Numbered from the stretch's first letter, positions 37,870 to 46,217 are shown. The stretch: 64,000 bases of DNA from Actinoallomurus liliacearum (GCF_039542035.1 NZ_BAABHJ010000020.1:186001-250000); one strand, 5' to 3'. Translations and numbers: made by a program. Notes: generated by a model not told the origin, from the sequence alone.

Positions 37870-39576
37870 ATGAGCGGACGGACACCGCCGATGCCTTATT
37901 CTCGCCGCGCCACCGGGACGAAGGCACTGGGACACGCCCTGGGCACGCTGCTGGTCCTGCTGCCGGCCCTCGCCGCGTGCGCGCTCGGCTCCGGCCCGAG
38001 CCGATGCGCCGGCCGGGCGATCACCGTCGCGGTCGCGCCGTCGATCGCCCCGGCGATCGAGCAGGCCGCGCGCCGGTACGAGTCCGCGGGCGGGTGCCGC
38101 GTCACCGTGAGCCGCCAGCGGCCCTCCGACGTCGCGGCGGCCCTGTCCGGGCAGGGTTCCAACCCGGGCGTGGCCCGCCCCGACGCGTGGATCCCCGACT
38201 CGTCCCTCTGGCTGCCGATCGCCCGCCGCACCGACGCGGGCGCCGCCGCCGTACGGGCGTCCGGCGCGTCGGTCGCGATGTCACCCCTGGTCCTCGCGGT
38301 CCCGCGCGGGCACGGGCCGGGCACCGCGACCTGGCGGCTCCTGCTGTCCACCCGGCTGCCCGGGACCGGCGGCCCGTCGCCCGCCCTCCGGATCCGATTC
38401 CTCGACCCCGCCGGCGACGCCGCCGGCCTGGGCGCGCTGCTGCTCGCCCAGCACGTCGCCGGCCCCGGCCGGAGCGGGCTGTCCTCCTTCGCCGTCACGC
38501 TCTACTCCGACCTCGGCGGCGCGCTCCCCGACGAGCGGGCCGCGTACGCCCAGATCGCCAAGGATCAGGCCGCCCGGCCGCCGACCGCGGTGGTCCTGTC
38601 CGAACAGTCGGTCTGGCGGCACGCGCACGCCGGCGACGCCCCGACCGTCACCGCCCTGTACCCGAAGGGCCCCACCCTCGCGCTCGACTTCCCGTACGTG
38701 TCCACCACGACCGACCGCGGCCGCTCCGGGACGGTCGAGGACTTCCAGGCCACGCTCGCCCAGTCCCAGACCCGCGTCGCGCTGCAGGGGCTCGGGCTGC
38801 GCACTCCCGACGGCGTGGCCGGGACGGACTTCGACGAGCGGTACGGCGTCACGACCCGCGCCCCGGACCGGCTCCCGGCCCCCGACCCGGTGAACACCGG
38901 CCGGGTCCTGCAGATGTGGCAGCGTACGGTGCTCGGCGCGCGCATGCTGATCCTCCTCGACGTCTCACCGTCCATGGGCGACCCGGTCCCCCGGACCCAG
39001 GACACGCGCATGCAGGCCACCGCGAAGGTCGCCGTCGGCGGGATGAAGATCCTCAGCGACAACTCGCAGGTGGCGCTCTGGGAGTTCTCCACCGCGCTGG
39101 ACGGCGCCCGCGACTACCGCCAGATCGTGCCGTTCCGTACGCTCAGCGACAAGATCGGCGCGAGTACGCAGCGCGACCTGGTCGAACGGTCCTTCGCCGC
39201 GGCGGCGCCGGTGCCGGGCAGCCGCACCGGTCTGTACGACTCGGTGCTCGCCGCCTACCAGGAGGCGGTCCGGACCTACCAGCCCGACCACAACAACGTC
39301 GTGGTCGTGCTGACCGACGGGATGAACTACGACCCGGGCCGCACGATCTCCCTGCAGACCCTCCTGAAGGAGCTCGCCCGGGCCGGTGATCCGATGCGCC
39401 CCGTCGCGGTCGTGCCCATCGCGTTCGGGCCCGACATCGATCCGGGGCCGCTGCAGCGGATCGCCGCGGCGACGGGCGGGCAGGCCTTCGTGACCCTCGA
39501 CCCGCGGCAGGTGCAGCAGGTGTTCCTGCAGATGTTGATCCGCCTCACATGCGGGGAGACCTGCCCCACGTCGTAA
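37870..39576 (+). CDS. Lipoprotein fusing a solute-binding domain to a von Willebrand A domain
   Basis: A 568-residue surface lipoprotein. The signal (TKALGHALGTLLVLLPALAA) ends at lipobox L-A-A-C. Residues about 50-340 form a type II periplasmic-binding-like domain (AVAPSIAPAIEQAARRYESA, VARPDAWIPDSSLWLPIARR). Residues about 350-560 form a VWA domain with an intact metal-ion-dependent adhesion site: DVSPSMGD (DxSxS), a Thr region, and VVLTDGMNYD. Such fusions are known in actinobacteria; their ligands are not. ATG 37870 has GGGAAG; GTG 37852 is an alternative. Unlike ABC systems, no permease or ATPase gene is adjacent. Confidence 0.88.
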   Translation: MSGRTPPMPYSRRATGTKALGHALGTLLVLLPALAACALGSGPSRCAGRAITVAVAPSIAPAIEQAARRYESAGGCRVTVSRQRPSDVAAALSGQGSNPGVARPDAWIPDSSLWLPIARRTDAGAAAVRASGASVAMSPLVLAVPRGHGPGTATWRLLLSTRLPGTGGPSPALRIRFLDPAGDAAGLGALLLAQHVAGPGRSGLSSFAVTLYSDLGGALPDERAAYAQIAKDQAARPPTAVVLSEQSVWRHAHAGDAPTVTALYPKGPTLALDFPYVSTTTDRGRSGTVEDFQATLAQSQTRVALQGLGLRTPDGVAGTDFDERYGVTTRAPDRLPAPDPVNTGRVLQMWQRTVLGARMLILLDVSPSMGDPVPRTQDTRMQATAKVAVGGMKILSDNSQVALWEFSTALDGARDYRQIVPFRTLSDKIGASTQRDLVERSFAAAAPVPGSRTGLYDSVLAAYQEAVRTYQPDHNNVVVVLTDGMNYDPGRTISLQTLLKELARAGDPMRPVAVVPIAFGPDIDPGPLQRIAAATGGQAFVTLDPRQVQQVFLQMLIRLTCGETCPTS

Positions 39577-39601
39577 GTTGTCCAGGTAAGGTCACGGTGC
39601 T

Positions 39602-40297
39602 GTGAGGTCACTCGAGTGGCTGGGCATGGCCAGGCATGGCGAGAGCACGGGGAACGTCGCCGCGCACGACGCGGCGGCCCGCGGGCTGGACGCGGTCGAC
39701 ATGACCCTGCGCGACGCCGACGTCCCCCTGTCGCAGCTCGGGCGGGAGCAGGCGATCGCGCTCGGTCGCCGGCTGGCCGAGCTCGCCCCGGACGAGCGTC
39801 CGACGGCGGTGGTGTGCTCGCCGTACCTGCGGGCGAGGGACACCGCGCGCCTCGCCCTGGAGCAGCTGGCCGATCCGCCGCCGATCGTCCTCGACGAGCG
39901 GTTCCGTGACCGCGAGCTCGGCGACTTCTACCTGCTCACGCAGCGCGGCGTCCAGGCGCGTCACCCGGAGGAGGCCGAGCGCAAGCGCAGGCTCGGGAAG
40001 TTCTACTACCGGCCGCCCGCCGGCGAGTCCTGGGCCGACGTGGCGCTGCGGCTGCGGAGCGTCCTCGGCGACCTGGACCGGGAACATCCCGGCGGCCGGG
40101 TCCTGGTCGTCGCGCACGACGCGATCGTCGTCCTGACGCGGTACATCGTCGAACGCCTCTCCGAGGAGGAGCTGCTCGACGTCGAGCGCACGGTCGTCGC
40201 GAACGCCTCGCTCACCGTCTGGGCCCGTGAGGACGACGAACTGCGGCTCGTCACGTTCAACGACACGAGCCACCTCAAGGACGCCGGCCTCCTCTGA
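39602..40297 (+). CDS. Histidine phosphatase (phosphoglycerate mutase-like)
   Basis: A 231-residue protein of the histidine phosphatase superfamily. The phosphohistidine motif is MARHGESTGN near residue 10, the second Arg in SPYLRARDTARL, and the acid/base region ERFRDRELGDFYL. The second catalytic His is in VLVVAHDAIVVLTRYIV. GTG 39602 is 23 bp after the VWA gene, so co-transcription is likely. Substrate is unknown; members range from cofactor-dependent mutases to small-metabolite phosphatases. It is convergent with the holin-like gene, with only 4 bp between the stops. Confidence 0.88.
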   Translation: MRSLEWLGMARHGESTGNVAAHDAAARGLDAVDMTLRDADVPLSQLGREQAIALGRRLAELAPDERPTAVVCSPYLRARDTARLALEQLADPPPIVLDERFRDRELGDFYLLTQRGVQARHPEEAERKRRLGKFYYRPPAGESWADVALRLRSVLGDLDREHPGGRVLVVAHDAIVVLTRYIVERLSEEELLDVERTVVANASLTVWAREDDELRLVTFNDTSHLKDAGLL

Positions 40298-40301
40298 GGG
40301 C

Positions 40302-40682
40302 TCAGTCCTCCTTGTCGTCGTGCACGAAGAGGTTGAGCAGCCAGCTGACCAGGCCGACGACGATCGCGCCCCAGAACGCCGCCCAGAACCCCGACACGTG
40401 GAACGGCAGATTCAGCTTGTCCGCCGCCCAGCTCGCCAGCCACAGCAGCAGCCCGTTGACGACGAGCGCGAACAGCCCCAGCGTCAGGACGTAGAACAGG
40501 CAGCCCAGGGTCTTGACGATCGGCTTGATGAACTGGTTGATGAGGCCGAAGACCACCGCTACGGCGACGAGCGTGCCGATCTTGCGCGGTGTGGTCGCGG
40601 CCGTGAGGTCGATGCCGTGGACCACCAGAGTCGCCACCCAAAGGGCGACAGCGGTGATGACCACTCGAATCAGGATCTTCAC
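40302..40682 (-). CDS. Phage holin family 4-type membrane protein
   Basis: A 126-residue membrane protein with four hydrophobic helices: MKILIRVVITAVALWVATLV, GTLVAVAVVFGLINQFI, FYVLTLGLFALVVNGLLLWL and AAFWGAIVVGLVSWLLNLFV. The family (PF04020-like) has IKPIVKTLGCLFYVLTLG in the centre. Despite the name it is a common chromosomal protein of actinobacteria, not evidence of prophage. Its role is unknown. Confidence 0.88.
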   Translation of the reverse strand: MKILIRVVITAVALWVATLVVHGIDLTAATTPRKIGTLVAVAVVFGLINQFIKPIVKTLGCLFYVLTLGLFALVVNGLLLWLASWAADKLNLPFHVSGFWAAFWGAIVVGLVSWLLNLFVHDDKED

Positions 40683-40720
40683 GACACGATCGTCGCACGC
40701 GGCGGGCCTCGATTCGACGG

Positions 40721-41947
40721 TCAGGACGCCTTCTCAAGGGTTGCGGTCTCGGGAGCGGGGGCGCGGCGGGCGGCGAGGACCCTGATCGCCGGCGGCCCCG
40801 CCAGCGCGACGAAGACGGCGAGGACGCCCGGGAGGACCAGCGCCGTCCGCAGTGAGGTCGCCTCGGCGAGGTGGCCGATGACGGCCGGGCCGGCCAACAG
40901 CCCGCCGTAGCCGAAGCTGGTCAGCAGGGCGATCGTCCGCCCGGCCGAGGCCGAGTCCGCCCCTGCGGAGCTGAACCCCACCGGCACGACCGTCGCCAGG
41001 CCGATTCCGACGAGGACCCATCCCGCCCAGGCGCACCCCAGGGCGGCGCCGCCGGCGGAGGGGGCGAGCAGCACGAGCGCGTAGCCGGTGGCGGCCACGG
41101 TGCCCGCCAGGCGCAGGGTACGGCCGCCGCCGAGGCGGCCCCGCAGCCGGTCGCCGAGGAACCGCATGGTGGTCATCGCCACCGAGTAGACCGTGTAGGA
41201 CAGCGGCGCCAGGTCGGCCGAGACGTGCAGCACGCGGCGGGCGTGCATCGCCGCCCAGTCCATCGCGCCGCCCTCGCAGATCGCGCCGGCGAGCATCACC
41301 ACGCCGAGCAGCACGATCACCTTCGGGATCCGGCCGCGGCCCGAGCGCGCCGCCTCCGGCGACGCCTCCGACGTCTCCCGCGCCGCGGGGCCGGGGAGGA
41401 GGAGGCGAGCCGGGAGGAGGAAGAGCACCGCCATGACGAGCGCCGTGCCGACGAGGAGGGCCTGGACGCCGAGGCCGCCGCGCATCGCGGCGGCCGTGAC
41501 GAGGCCGGCGACCGCGCCGCCGAGACTCCACAGGCCGTGGAACGCCGACATGATCGGCCGGTCGTAGCGGACCTCGACCTCGACGGCGTGGGCGTTCATG
41601 CCGACCTCGAGCAGCCCGAAGCCGAGGCCGAAGACGACCGCGCCGACGAGGAGCGCGGAGTAGGACCCCGCGAACGCCGGTCCGAGCAGGAGCAGGGCGT
41701 GCAGGGGCCCGGCGACCCAGGTGAGCCGGCGGCTCGACCAGCGGTCCGCCATTCGGCCCGCGGCCTGCATCGAGACGAGCGCGGAGAGGGAGATCAGGAG
41801 CAGCGCGGTGCCAGTCCTCCCGGCGGTCAGGTCGAGCCGGTCCGCGAGGGCCGGCAGGCTCGCGGCCCAGATGCCGATGGTCATGCCGCACAGCCCGAAG
41901 TAGCCGAAGACGCCGACGCGCGCGCGCCTGGCCACGGAATCGAACAC
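40721..41947 (-). CDS. MFS transporter divergent from ROK regulator
   Basis: A 408-residue major facilitator protein with about 12 hydrophobic segments. It includes AGRMADRWSSRRLTWVAG between helices 2 and 3, GLGFGLLEVGMNAHAVEVE, and AFHGLWSLGGAVAGLVTA, which are typical of the FucP/YbjJ-like MFS subgroup. GTG 41947 is chosen because TTAGGAGGGG precedes it; the frame runs far upstream only as a shadow of the ROK gene. It is divergent from a ROK gene by 64 bp. A sugar or sugar-derived substrate is therefore plausible but not proven. Confidence 0.87.
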   Translation of the reverse strand: MFDSVARRARVGVFGYFGLCGMTIGIWAASLPALADRLDLTAGRTGTALLLISLSALVSMQAAGRMADRWSSRRLTWVAGPLHALLLLGPAFAGSYSALLVGAVVFGLGFGLLEVGMNAHAVEVEVRYDRPIMSAFHGLWSLGGAVAGLVTAAAMRGGLGVQALLVGTALVMAVLFLLPARLLLPGPAARETSEASPEAARSGRGRIPKVIVLLGVVMLAGAICEGGAMDWAAMHARRVLHVSADLAPLSYTVYSVAMTTMRFLGDRLRGRLGGGRTLRLAGTVAATGYALVLLAPSAGGAALGCAWAGWVLVGIGLATVVPVGFSSAGADSASAGRTIALLTSFGYGGLLAGPAVIGHLAEATSLRTALVLPGVLAVFVALAGPPAIRVLAARRAPAPETATLEKAS

Positions 41948-42011
41948 AGCCCCTCCTAATTTGCTCTTGCCGAGAACATAATCGAAGAGGGAGGGCTGAC
42001 ACAATCGACGG

Positions 42012-43202
42012 GTGCGTACGGTGACCGGAGCGACGACCAGCGGCGAGCTGCGCCCGCACAACCTCGTCCGCCTGCTGCGGGCCGCGCATGACGGCGCGGG
42101 CCGGGCCACCCGCTCGGAGCTCACCCGTGATCTCGGGCTGGCTCGCGGAACGGCCGCCGTCCTGGTCGCCGACCTGGCCGAGGCCCGGCTGGCCGAGGAA
42201 CGGCCCGCGCCGCAGCGGGCGCGCGGCCGCCCCACCGCGATCGTCGGCCCGCACCCCGAAGGCCCCCTCGCCCTGGCCGTCGACCTGCGGGAGGACGCCT
42301 GGACGACCGCCACCGCCGAGATCGGCGGCGGCCTGACGGTGCGCGAGGAGCGGCCGCACCCCGGGAACCCGCCGGAGGCCGTCCTGGGCGACCTGGCCAC
42401 GGCGATCGACCGGTGGCTCACCGAGCTCGGTCCCCGGGTCGTCAGCGTCGGTGTCGCGCTGCCCGGCCCCATCCGCGACGGCCGCGTCGTGGACATCCCG
42501 CACCTGTCCTGGCACGACGTTCCGGCGGCGGAGATCCTGCGCGCCGGCGCGACGCCGGTCGCGCTGGGCAACGACGCGACGCTCGCCGGCCTGGCGGAGG
42601 CGCGGCGCGGCGCGCTCCGCGGCGTCGGCGTCGGCCTGCACTTCCACGTCGACTTCGACCTGGGCGGCACGCTGCTCGTCGACGGTAGTCCGCTGCACGG
42701 CGCGCGGGGGACGACCGGGGAGTTCGGGCACATGCCGCTGGGCGGCTCGGACCTGCCGTGCGACTGCGGCGCCGTCGGCTGCTGGTCGCTCCAGGTCGGC
42801 GCGAACGCGCTGCTGCGCGCGAGGGGGGTCCCCGTCGAGCCGGCGCGCGGACGGGCGGACGCCCTGCGGATCCTCGCCGGCGCCGCCGAGGGCGATCCCC
42901 GCTGCGCCGCCGCGCTCGAGGAGGTCGCCCGCGCGTTCGGGACCGGCACCGCGGCCCTCGTCAACGCGCTCGACCCGCAGCGGGTCACGCTGTCCGGCCT
43001 GGGCGTCCGGCTCCACGAGCAGGCGACGGGCGCGTTCACGGCCGCCTACGAGAACGGCCTCATGGCCTTCCGCCGCGAGGAGCCGCCCCAGGTCGTCCCC
43101 GCCGCGCTGGGCGGGGACGCGACCCTCGTCGGAGCGTCGGAGCTGGCCTTCGACGCCTTCCTCACGCCCGAGGGCCTGACCGCCTGGCAGGCCGCCCGCT
43201 GA
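42012..43202 (+). CDS. ROK-family transcriptional regulator/sugar kinase-like protein
   Basis: A 396-residue ROK protein. The N-terminal winged HTH (about residues 12-70) has RSELTRDLGLARGTAAVLVA. The ASKHA kinase-like domain includes VGVALPGPI, the nucleotide region VALGNDATLAGLAEARRG, and the ROK zinc motif CDCGAVGCW. The usual signature GxGxGI is altered to HVDFDLGGTLLVDG, so kinase activity is doubtful. XylR/NagC-type ROK repressors respond to sugars. Its divergent neighbour, the MFS gene, is the likely target. GTG 42012 fits the family. Confidence 0.88.
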   Translation: MRTVTGATTSGELRPHNLVRLLRAAHDGAGRATRSELTRDLGLARGTAAVLVADLAEARLAEERPAPQRARGRPTAIVGPHPEGPLALAVDLREDAWTTATAEIGGGLTVREERPHPGNPPEAVLGDLATAIDRWLTELGPRVVSVGVALPGPIRDGRVVDIPHLSWHDVPAAEILRAGATPVALGNDATLAGLAEARRGALRGVGVGLHFHVDFDLGGTLLVDGSPLHGARGTTGEFGHMPLGGSDLPCDCGAVGCWSLQVGANALLRARGVPVEPARGRADALRILAGAAEGDPRCAAALEEVARAFGTGTAALVNALDPQRVTLSGLGVRLHEQATGAFTAAYENGLMAFRREEPPQVVPAALGGDATLVGASELAFDAFLTPEGLTAWQAAR

Positions 43203-43213
43203 GCCCCGGCCAG

Positions 43214-43269
43214 CGGCGGCGGCAGCGGCAGCGGCAGCGGCAGCGGCAGCGGCAGCGGCAGCGGCAGCG
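43214..43269. repeat. Hexanucleotide tandem repeat (GGCAGC)8
   Basis: Eight perfect GGCAGC units run from 43221 to 43268, with a GGCGGC variant at the left edge. They lie 12-67 bp downstream of the ROK stop in a convergent intergenic gap. No real gene crosses them. A run of hexamers this long is slippage-prone and could vary between strains. Confidence 0.9.
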
Positions 43270-43363
43270 TGAAGTCTCGGAGAAGACCCTCCGCGTGGGC
43301 CGCGCATCACCACGAACCGCGCGCCGGCCAGGATCTTCGCCGAGCCCTCCGTACGCCGGAACG

Positions 43364-44026
43364 TCAGGGAGCGGCGTTCATCGCGGCGGCGACGCGGTCC
43401 GGGGTGAGGTCTCCGAGGTCCTCGGCGACGTACGCGGCCAGGGCGAGGGCGTCCGGGGCCGGCGGGTAACGCGGGTGCGGTACGGCGATCACGCGCATCC
43501 CGGCGGCGTGCGCGGACCGCAGGCCGTTGCTGGAGTCCTCCACGGCGGCGCAGCCGACCGGGTCGACACCGAGCCTGCGGGCGGCGAGGAGGTACCCGTC
43601 GGGGGCGGGCTTGCCCCGGGCGACCTCCTCGGTCGAGACGGTCGCCCGGAACGACGCCGCGAGCCCCGTACGGTCGAGGACGACGTCGATGAGCACGCGC
43701 GGCGAGGAACTGGCCAGTCCGAGGGGCCAGCGGGACGCCAGCCGCCGTACGGCCTCGACCGCGCCCGGCATCAACGGGACGCCGTCCTCGTAGCGGCGGG
43801 CCATCTGCTCGACGACGCCGCGGGCGACCTCGTCGGCCGACATCCGGACGCCGAGTTCGCCGCTCAGGTAGGCGGCCCACTCGGAGGTGCTCATGCCCAT
43901 CAGGCGCTGCTGGGTGTCGGGCTGCCACCGCCCGCCGTGGTCGGCGACGAACGCGCGCCGCACTTCCTCCCAGACCGGTTCGGAGTCGACGAGCACGCCA
44001 TCGAGGTCGAAGACCACAGCATTCAC
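43364..44026 (-). CDS. HAD-superfamily phosphatase (beta-phosphoglucomutase-like)
   Basis: A 220-residue HAD hydrolase. Motif I is VVFDLDGVLVDSEP with nucleophile and acid Asp, motif II is LGLASSSPRV, the Lys lies in ARGKPAPDGYL and motif IV is AVEDSSNGLRSAH. The cap is the small helical C1 type. Relatives dephosphorylate sugar phosphates or act as beta-phosphoglucomutase. The GTG at 44026 overlaps the stop of the upstream histidine kinase (GTGA), so the two proteins are made together; this is an unusual partner for a sensor kinase. Confidence 0.9.
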   Translation of the reverse strand: MNAVVFDLDGVLVDSEPVWEEVRRAFVADHGGRWQPDTQQRLMGMSTSEWAAYLSGELGVRMSADEVARGVVEQMARRYEDGVPLMPGAVEAVRRLASRWPLGLASSSPRVLIDVVLDRTGLAASFRATVSTEEVARGKPAPDGYLLAARRLGVDPVGCAAVEDSSNGLRSAHAAGMRVIAVPHPRYPPAPDALALAAYVAEDLGDLTPDRVAAAMNAAP

Positions 44027-45363
44027 GCCGATAACTCTGCCAGCAGGGGAAGAGTGAGCACGAAGCAGGCACCCTTGTCGCTGTCGGTCAGCGTGAGCGT
44101 GCCGCCGTGCGCGTGGGCGATCTCGCGGGAGATCGCCAGGCCGAGGCCGCTGCCGCCCGGGTCGCGCTGCCGCGCGTCCGGCAGCCGGATGAACCGTTCG
44201 AAGATCCGTTCCCGGTCGGCGGGAGGTATCTGTTTGCCGTCGTTGAAGATTTCGACCACCGCCTCGCTCTCCTGCCGCCGTACGGTGACGGTGACCTCGG
44301 AGTCGGCGTGCCGCGCGGCGTTGTCGAGGAGGTTGGTGAGCACCCGGCTGATGTCCAGCCGGTTCGCCCGGACCACCGCCCCCGGCTCGGCGATCACTTT
44401 GGCGGTGATCCGCCGGGGCACGCGGCGTACCTCGCGCTCGGCCAGGTCGCCGACGTCGACGGGGCCGTTGCGGCTGGGCAGGCCCGCGTCGCGGCGCGCG
44501 AGCGCGAGCAGTTCGGTGACGATGTTCTGCAGCCGGTCGATGTTCGTCAGGGTCCGGCCCAGCGCCTCGCGCAGGTCGGTGCCCTCCGGGTCGATCAGCG
44601 CGATCTCCAGCTCGGCGCGCAGCCCGGCGATCGGGCTGCGCAGGTCGTGGGAGACGTCGGAGACGAGGCGGCGCTGCTGCTCCACGGCCGCCTCCAGCCG
44701 GTCGAGGGTCGCGTTCACGGCCATCGCCAGCCAGTAGAACTCGTCGCGCCGCTGCGGCATCGAGACCCTCCGGCGCAGATCCGCCGCGTTGATCGCGTCG
44801 AGTTCGTCGCGCAGCGCCTCGATCGGCCGCAGCCTTCGCCCGGCGGCCCACCATCGCCAGACGCCGGCCGCGCCGATGCTGACGGGGATGCCCAGCGCCA
44901 GCAGGACGGCCAGGCCCGGACGCGGGAACAGTCCCGGTTCCGGCGCGATCGAGTGGATCGTGAGCGCCTGTCCCGGGCCGGTGACCCGCTGGGAGACCAG
45001 CGTGAGGCAGTGGCGCGGATCGACGCACACCCGCTGCTCGATGCGCTGCCCGTCGGCGGGCCGCCGGGCGTGCAGGGCGGGCAGCCCGGACACGCTCCGG
45101 GTGGCCGCCACGACCTGCCCCCGGTCGTTCTGCACCTGGACGAGCTGATGACCGCCGGTGATCACGGGATTGGTCAGCCGCCCGGCGCGGGCCAGCGCGG
45201 CCATCTGCCGGGTGGTGTACGTCAGATCCGTGGAGAGCCGGCTCGTCACCTGGTACTGGATCAGGGCGAGCACCCCGATGTAGAGCAACACGGCGACGAC
45301 CCCCGTCACCGTCATCGCGACGACGGTGGCGCGCTGCCGGATCGTCTGGTCCCTGTGTCGCAC
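44023..45363 (-). CDS. HAMP-domain sensor histidine kinase without adjacent response regulator
   Basis: A 446-residue membrane sensor kinase. TM1 is TVTGVVAVLLYIGVLALIQY, followed by an extracellular sensor of about 120 residues with two Cys (RVCVDPRHCLTL). TM2 is LAVLLALGIPVSIGAAGVW, then a HAMP region. The dimerisation His is in LVSDVSHDLRSPIAGLRAEL; ATPase boxes are RVLTNLLDNAARHA, FNDGKQIPP and GGSGLGLAISREIAHAHG. GTG 45363 with GGGGGA upstream is preferred; TTG 45417 would add 18 residues. No response regulator is adjacent; the gene is coupled to a HAD phosphatase instead. Confidence 0.87.
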   Translation of the reverse strand: MRHRDQTIRQRATVVAMTVTGVVAVLLYIGVLALIQYQVTSRLSTDLTYTTRQMAALARAGRLTNPVITGGHQLVQVQNDRGQVVAATRSVSGLPALHARRPADGQRIEQRVCVDPRHCLTLVSQRVTGPGQALTIHSIAPEPGLFPRPGLAVLLALGIPVSIGAAGVWRWWAAGRRLRPIEALRDELDAINAADLRRRVSMPQRRDEFYWLAMAVNATLDRLEAAVEQQRRLVSDVSHDLRSPIAGLRAELEIALIDPEGTDLREALGRTLTNIDRLQNIVTELLALARRDAGLPSRNGPVDVGDLAEREVRRVPRRITAKVIAEPGAVVRANRLDISRVLTNLLDNAARHADSEVTVTVRRQESEAVVEIFNDGKQIPPADRERIFERFIRLPDARQRDPGGSGLGLAISREIAHAHGGTLTLTDSDKGACFVLTLPLLAELSA

Positions 45364-45907
45364 TGGCTGTCCCCCGCGGCCACGGCGCCCCCTGAGCCAT
45401 GCCACAGCACCGGACAACTACCCAGCGGGGGACTCCCTATGCATTCCGTCACCCCACGGTGTACACCGGCCGCGAAGCGATCGGCCGCTGTCGGCCACCG
45501 CGCGGCCCCTGCCGGTGGGCGTGATCGAGGATCGGTGCGGGCCCCCGCGCGGCGAGAGAATCGTCTACCGCCGCCGGTAGATCCGGACGGGTTCCTTTTC
45601 GGACGCGCGCGGTGACGACGCGGCTGCATACGGACATGACCGATGGCATGCCCGGTACGTCCGATTCCTTCAATGGAACGTGGCAAAGGTCGCCGACTTG
45701 AGGTCGTCCTGACACACGCACTTGTGTCAGAGTTGACACGCGACAGAACACAGAGAAGCGGTGATACTCAACTGGAGGAGACGTACGGTCGCGAGGGCGG
45801 TCGCCTGCCGAGGCGGCCCGGCCGTGGAACATCAGGACAACGAATGACTGCCGTCCGCGCCACAGATGGGCGACAATAGCGGCGTTCGATGGGAGGCGGG
45901 AGCGCCA
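45364..45907. other. Intergenic region with operator-like palindrome
   Basis: About 540 bp without a convincing gene between the kinase and the small membrane protein. It contains a perfect inverted repeat CTGACACA-N6-TGTGTCAG at 45710-45731, directly followed by TTGACAC (45734-45740), a good -35 hexamer carrying another copy of the half site. A GGAGGAG at 45775 has no start codon at a useful distance. The rightward transcript probably begins here. Confidence 0.45.
45710..45731. promoter_or_regulatory. Palindrome CTGACACA-N6-TGTGTCAG overlapping a promoter
   Basis: An 8+8 bp perfect inverted repeat with a 6 bp spacer, 2 bp upstream of a TTGACA hexamer. It is a likely regulator binding site for the promoter of the 49-residue membrane protein or of the leftward kinase. 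The regulator is not adjacent and cannot be named. Confidence 0.5.
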
Positions 45908-46057
45908 ATGAAGAAGTACCTGACCTGGGCACTTATAGCCTTTGTCATCTTCTACCTGCTGACATCCCCCAGTGGCGCGGCCCACATCGTGCACAACGCA
46001 CTCGGTGGGCTGACGTCGGCGGGCAACTCTCTGAAGGCTTTCGTCAACGCACTGTGA
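45908..46057 (+). CDS. Small single-span membrane protein (49 residues)
   Basis: A 49-residue protein with one N-terminal helix (YLTWALIAFVIFYLLTSP) after M-K-K and a short amphipathic tail (ALGGLTSAGNSLKAFVNAL). A strong GGGAGGCGGGAG lies upstream of ATG 45908; the frame starts earlier but without homology. I recall similar short MKKYLTWA proteins in other actinomycetes, which supports conservation. No function is known. It stands alone, so a monocistronic transcript from the promoter around 45734 is likely. Confidence 0.75.
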   Translation: MKKYLTWALIAFVIFYLLTSPSGAAHIVHNALGGLTSAGNSLKAFVNAL

Positions 46058-46164
46058 CCCCCTGTCGGCGCGACGCCGTCTCGCGCCAAGCCCTACGTTC
46101 CCGTTGGTCCCGACGTCGCGACCCGGGCGTCTTACCCTGCTCGGCTCCGCAGGTCGCCGCGCGG

Positions 46165-46189
46165 CACTCTAGAACGAAGTTCTAGAGTG
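46165..46189. promoter_or_regulatory. Operator palindrome CACTCTAGAAC-N3-GTTCTAGAGTG
   Basis: A perfect 11+11 bp inverted repeat with spacer GAA ends 28 bp before the CoA-transferase start. Its core TAGAAC-N3-GTTCTA resembles operators bound by TetR-family regulators of acyl-CoA and steroid metabolism in actinobacteria (KstR-like AAC..GTT sites). No TetR gene is adjacent, so the regulator would act from elsewhere. Hairpin formation in RNA is also possible. Confidence 0.65.
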
Positions 46190-46217
46190 TGCCGCAAGGC
46201 CGACCTGAGGGGTGAGC

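Noticed and set aside
40302..40682. Holin annotation as a sign of prophage
   Set aside because: The family-4 holin-like protein is a common chromosomal gene in actinobacteria and no other phage genes are present.
43270..43363. Minus-strand string resembling a protein N-terminus downstream of the HAD gene
   Set aside because: No start site or family match; lies in a short convergent gap.
40734..44072. 1112-residue open frame on the minus strand
   Set aside because: It is a shadow in GC-rich DNA; it crosses the MFS, ROK and HAD genes in wrong frames, and contains a long poly-Ala run from the (GGCAGC)n repeat.
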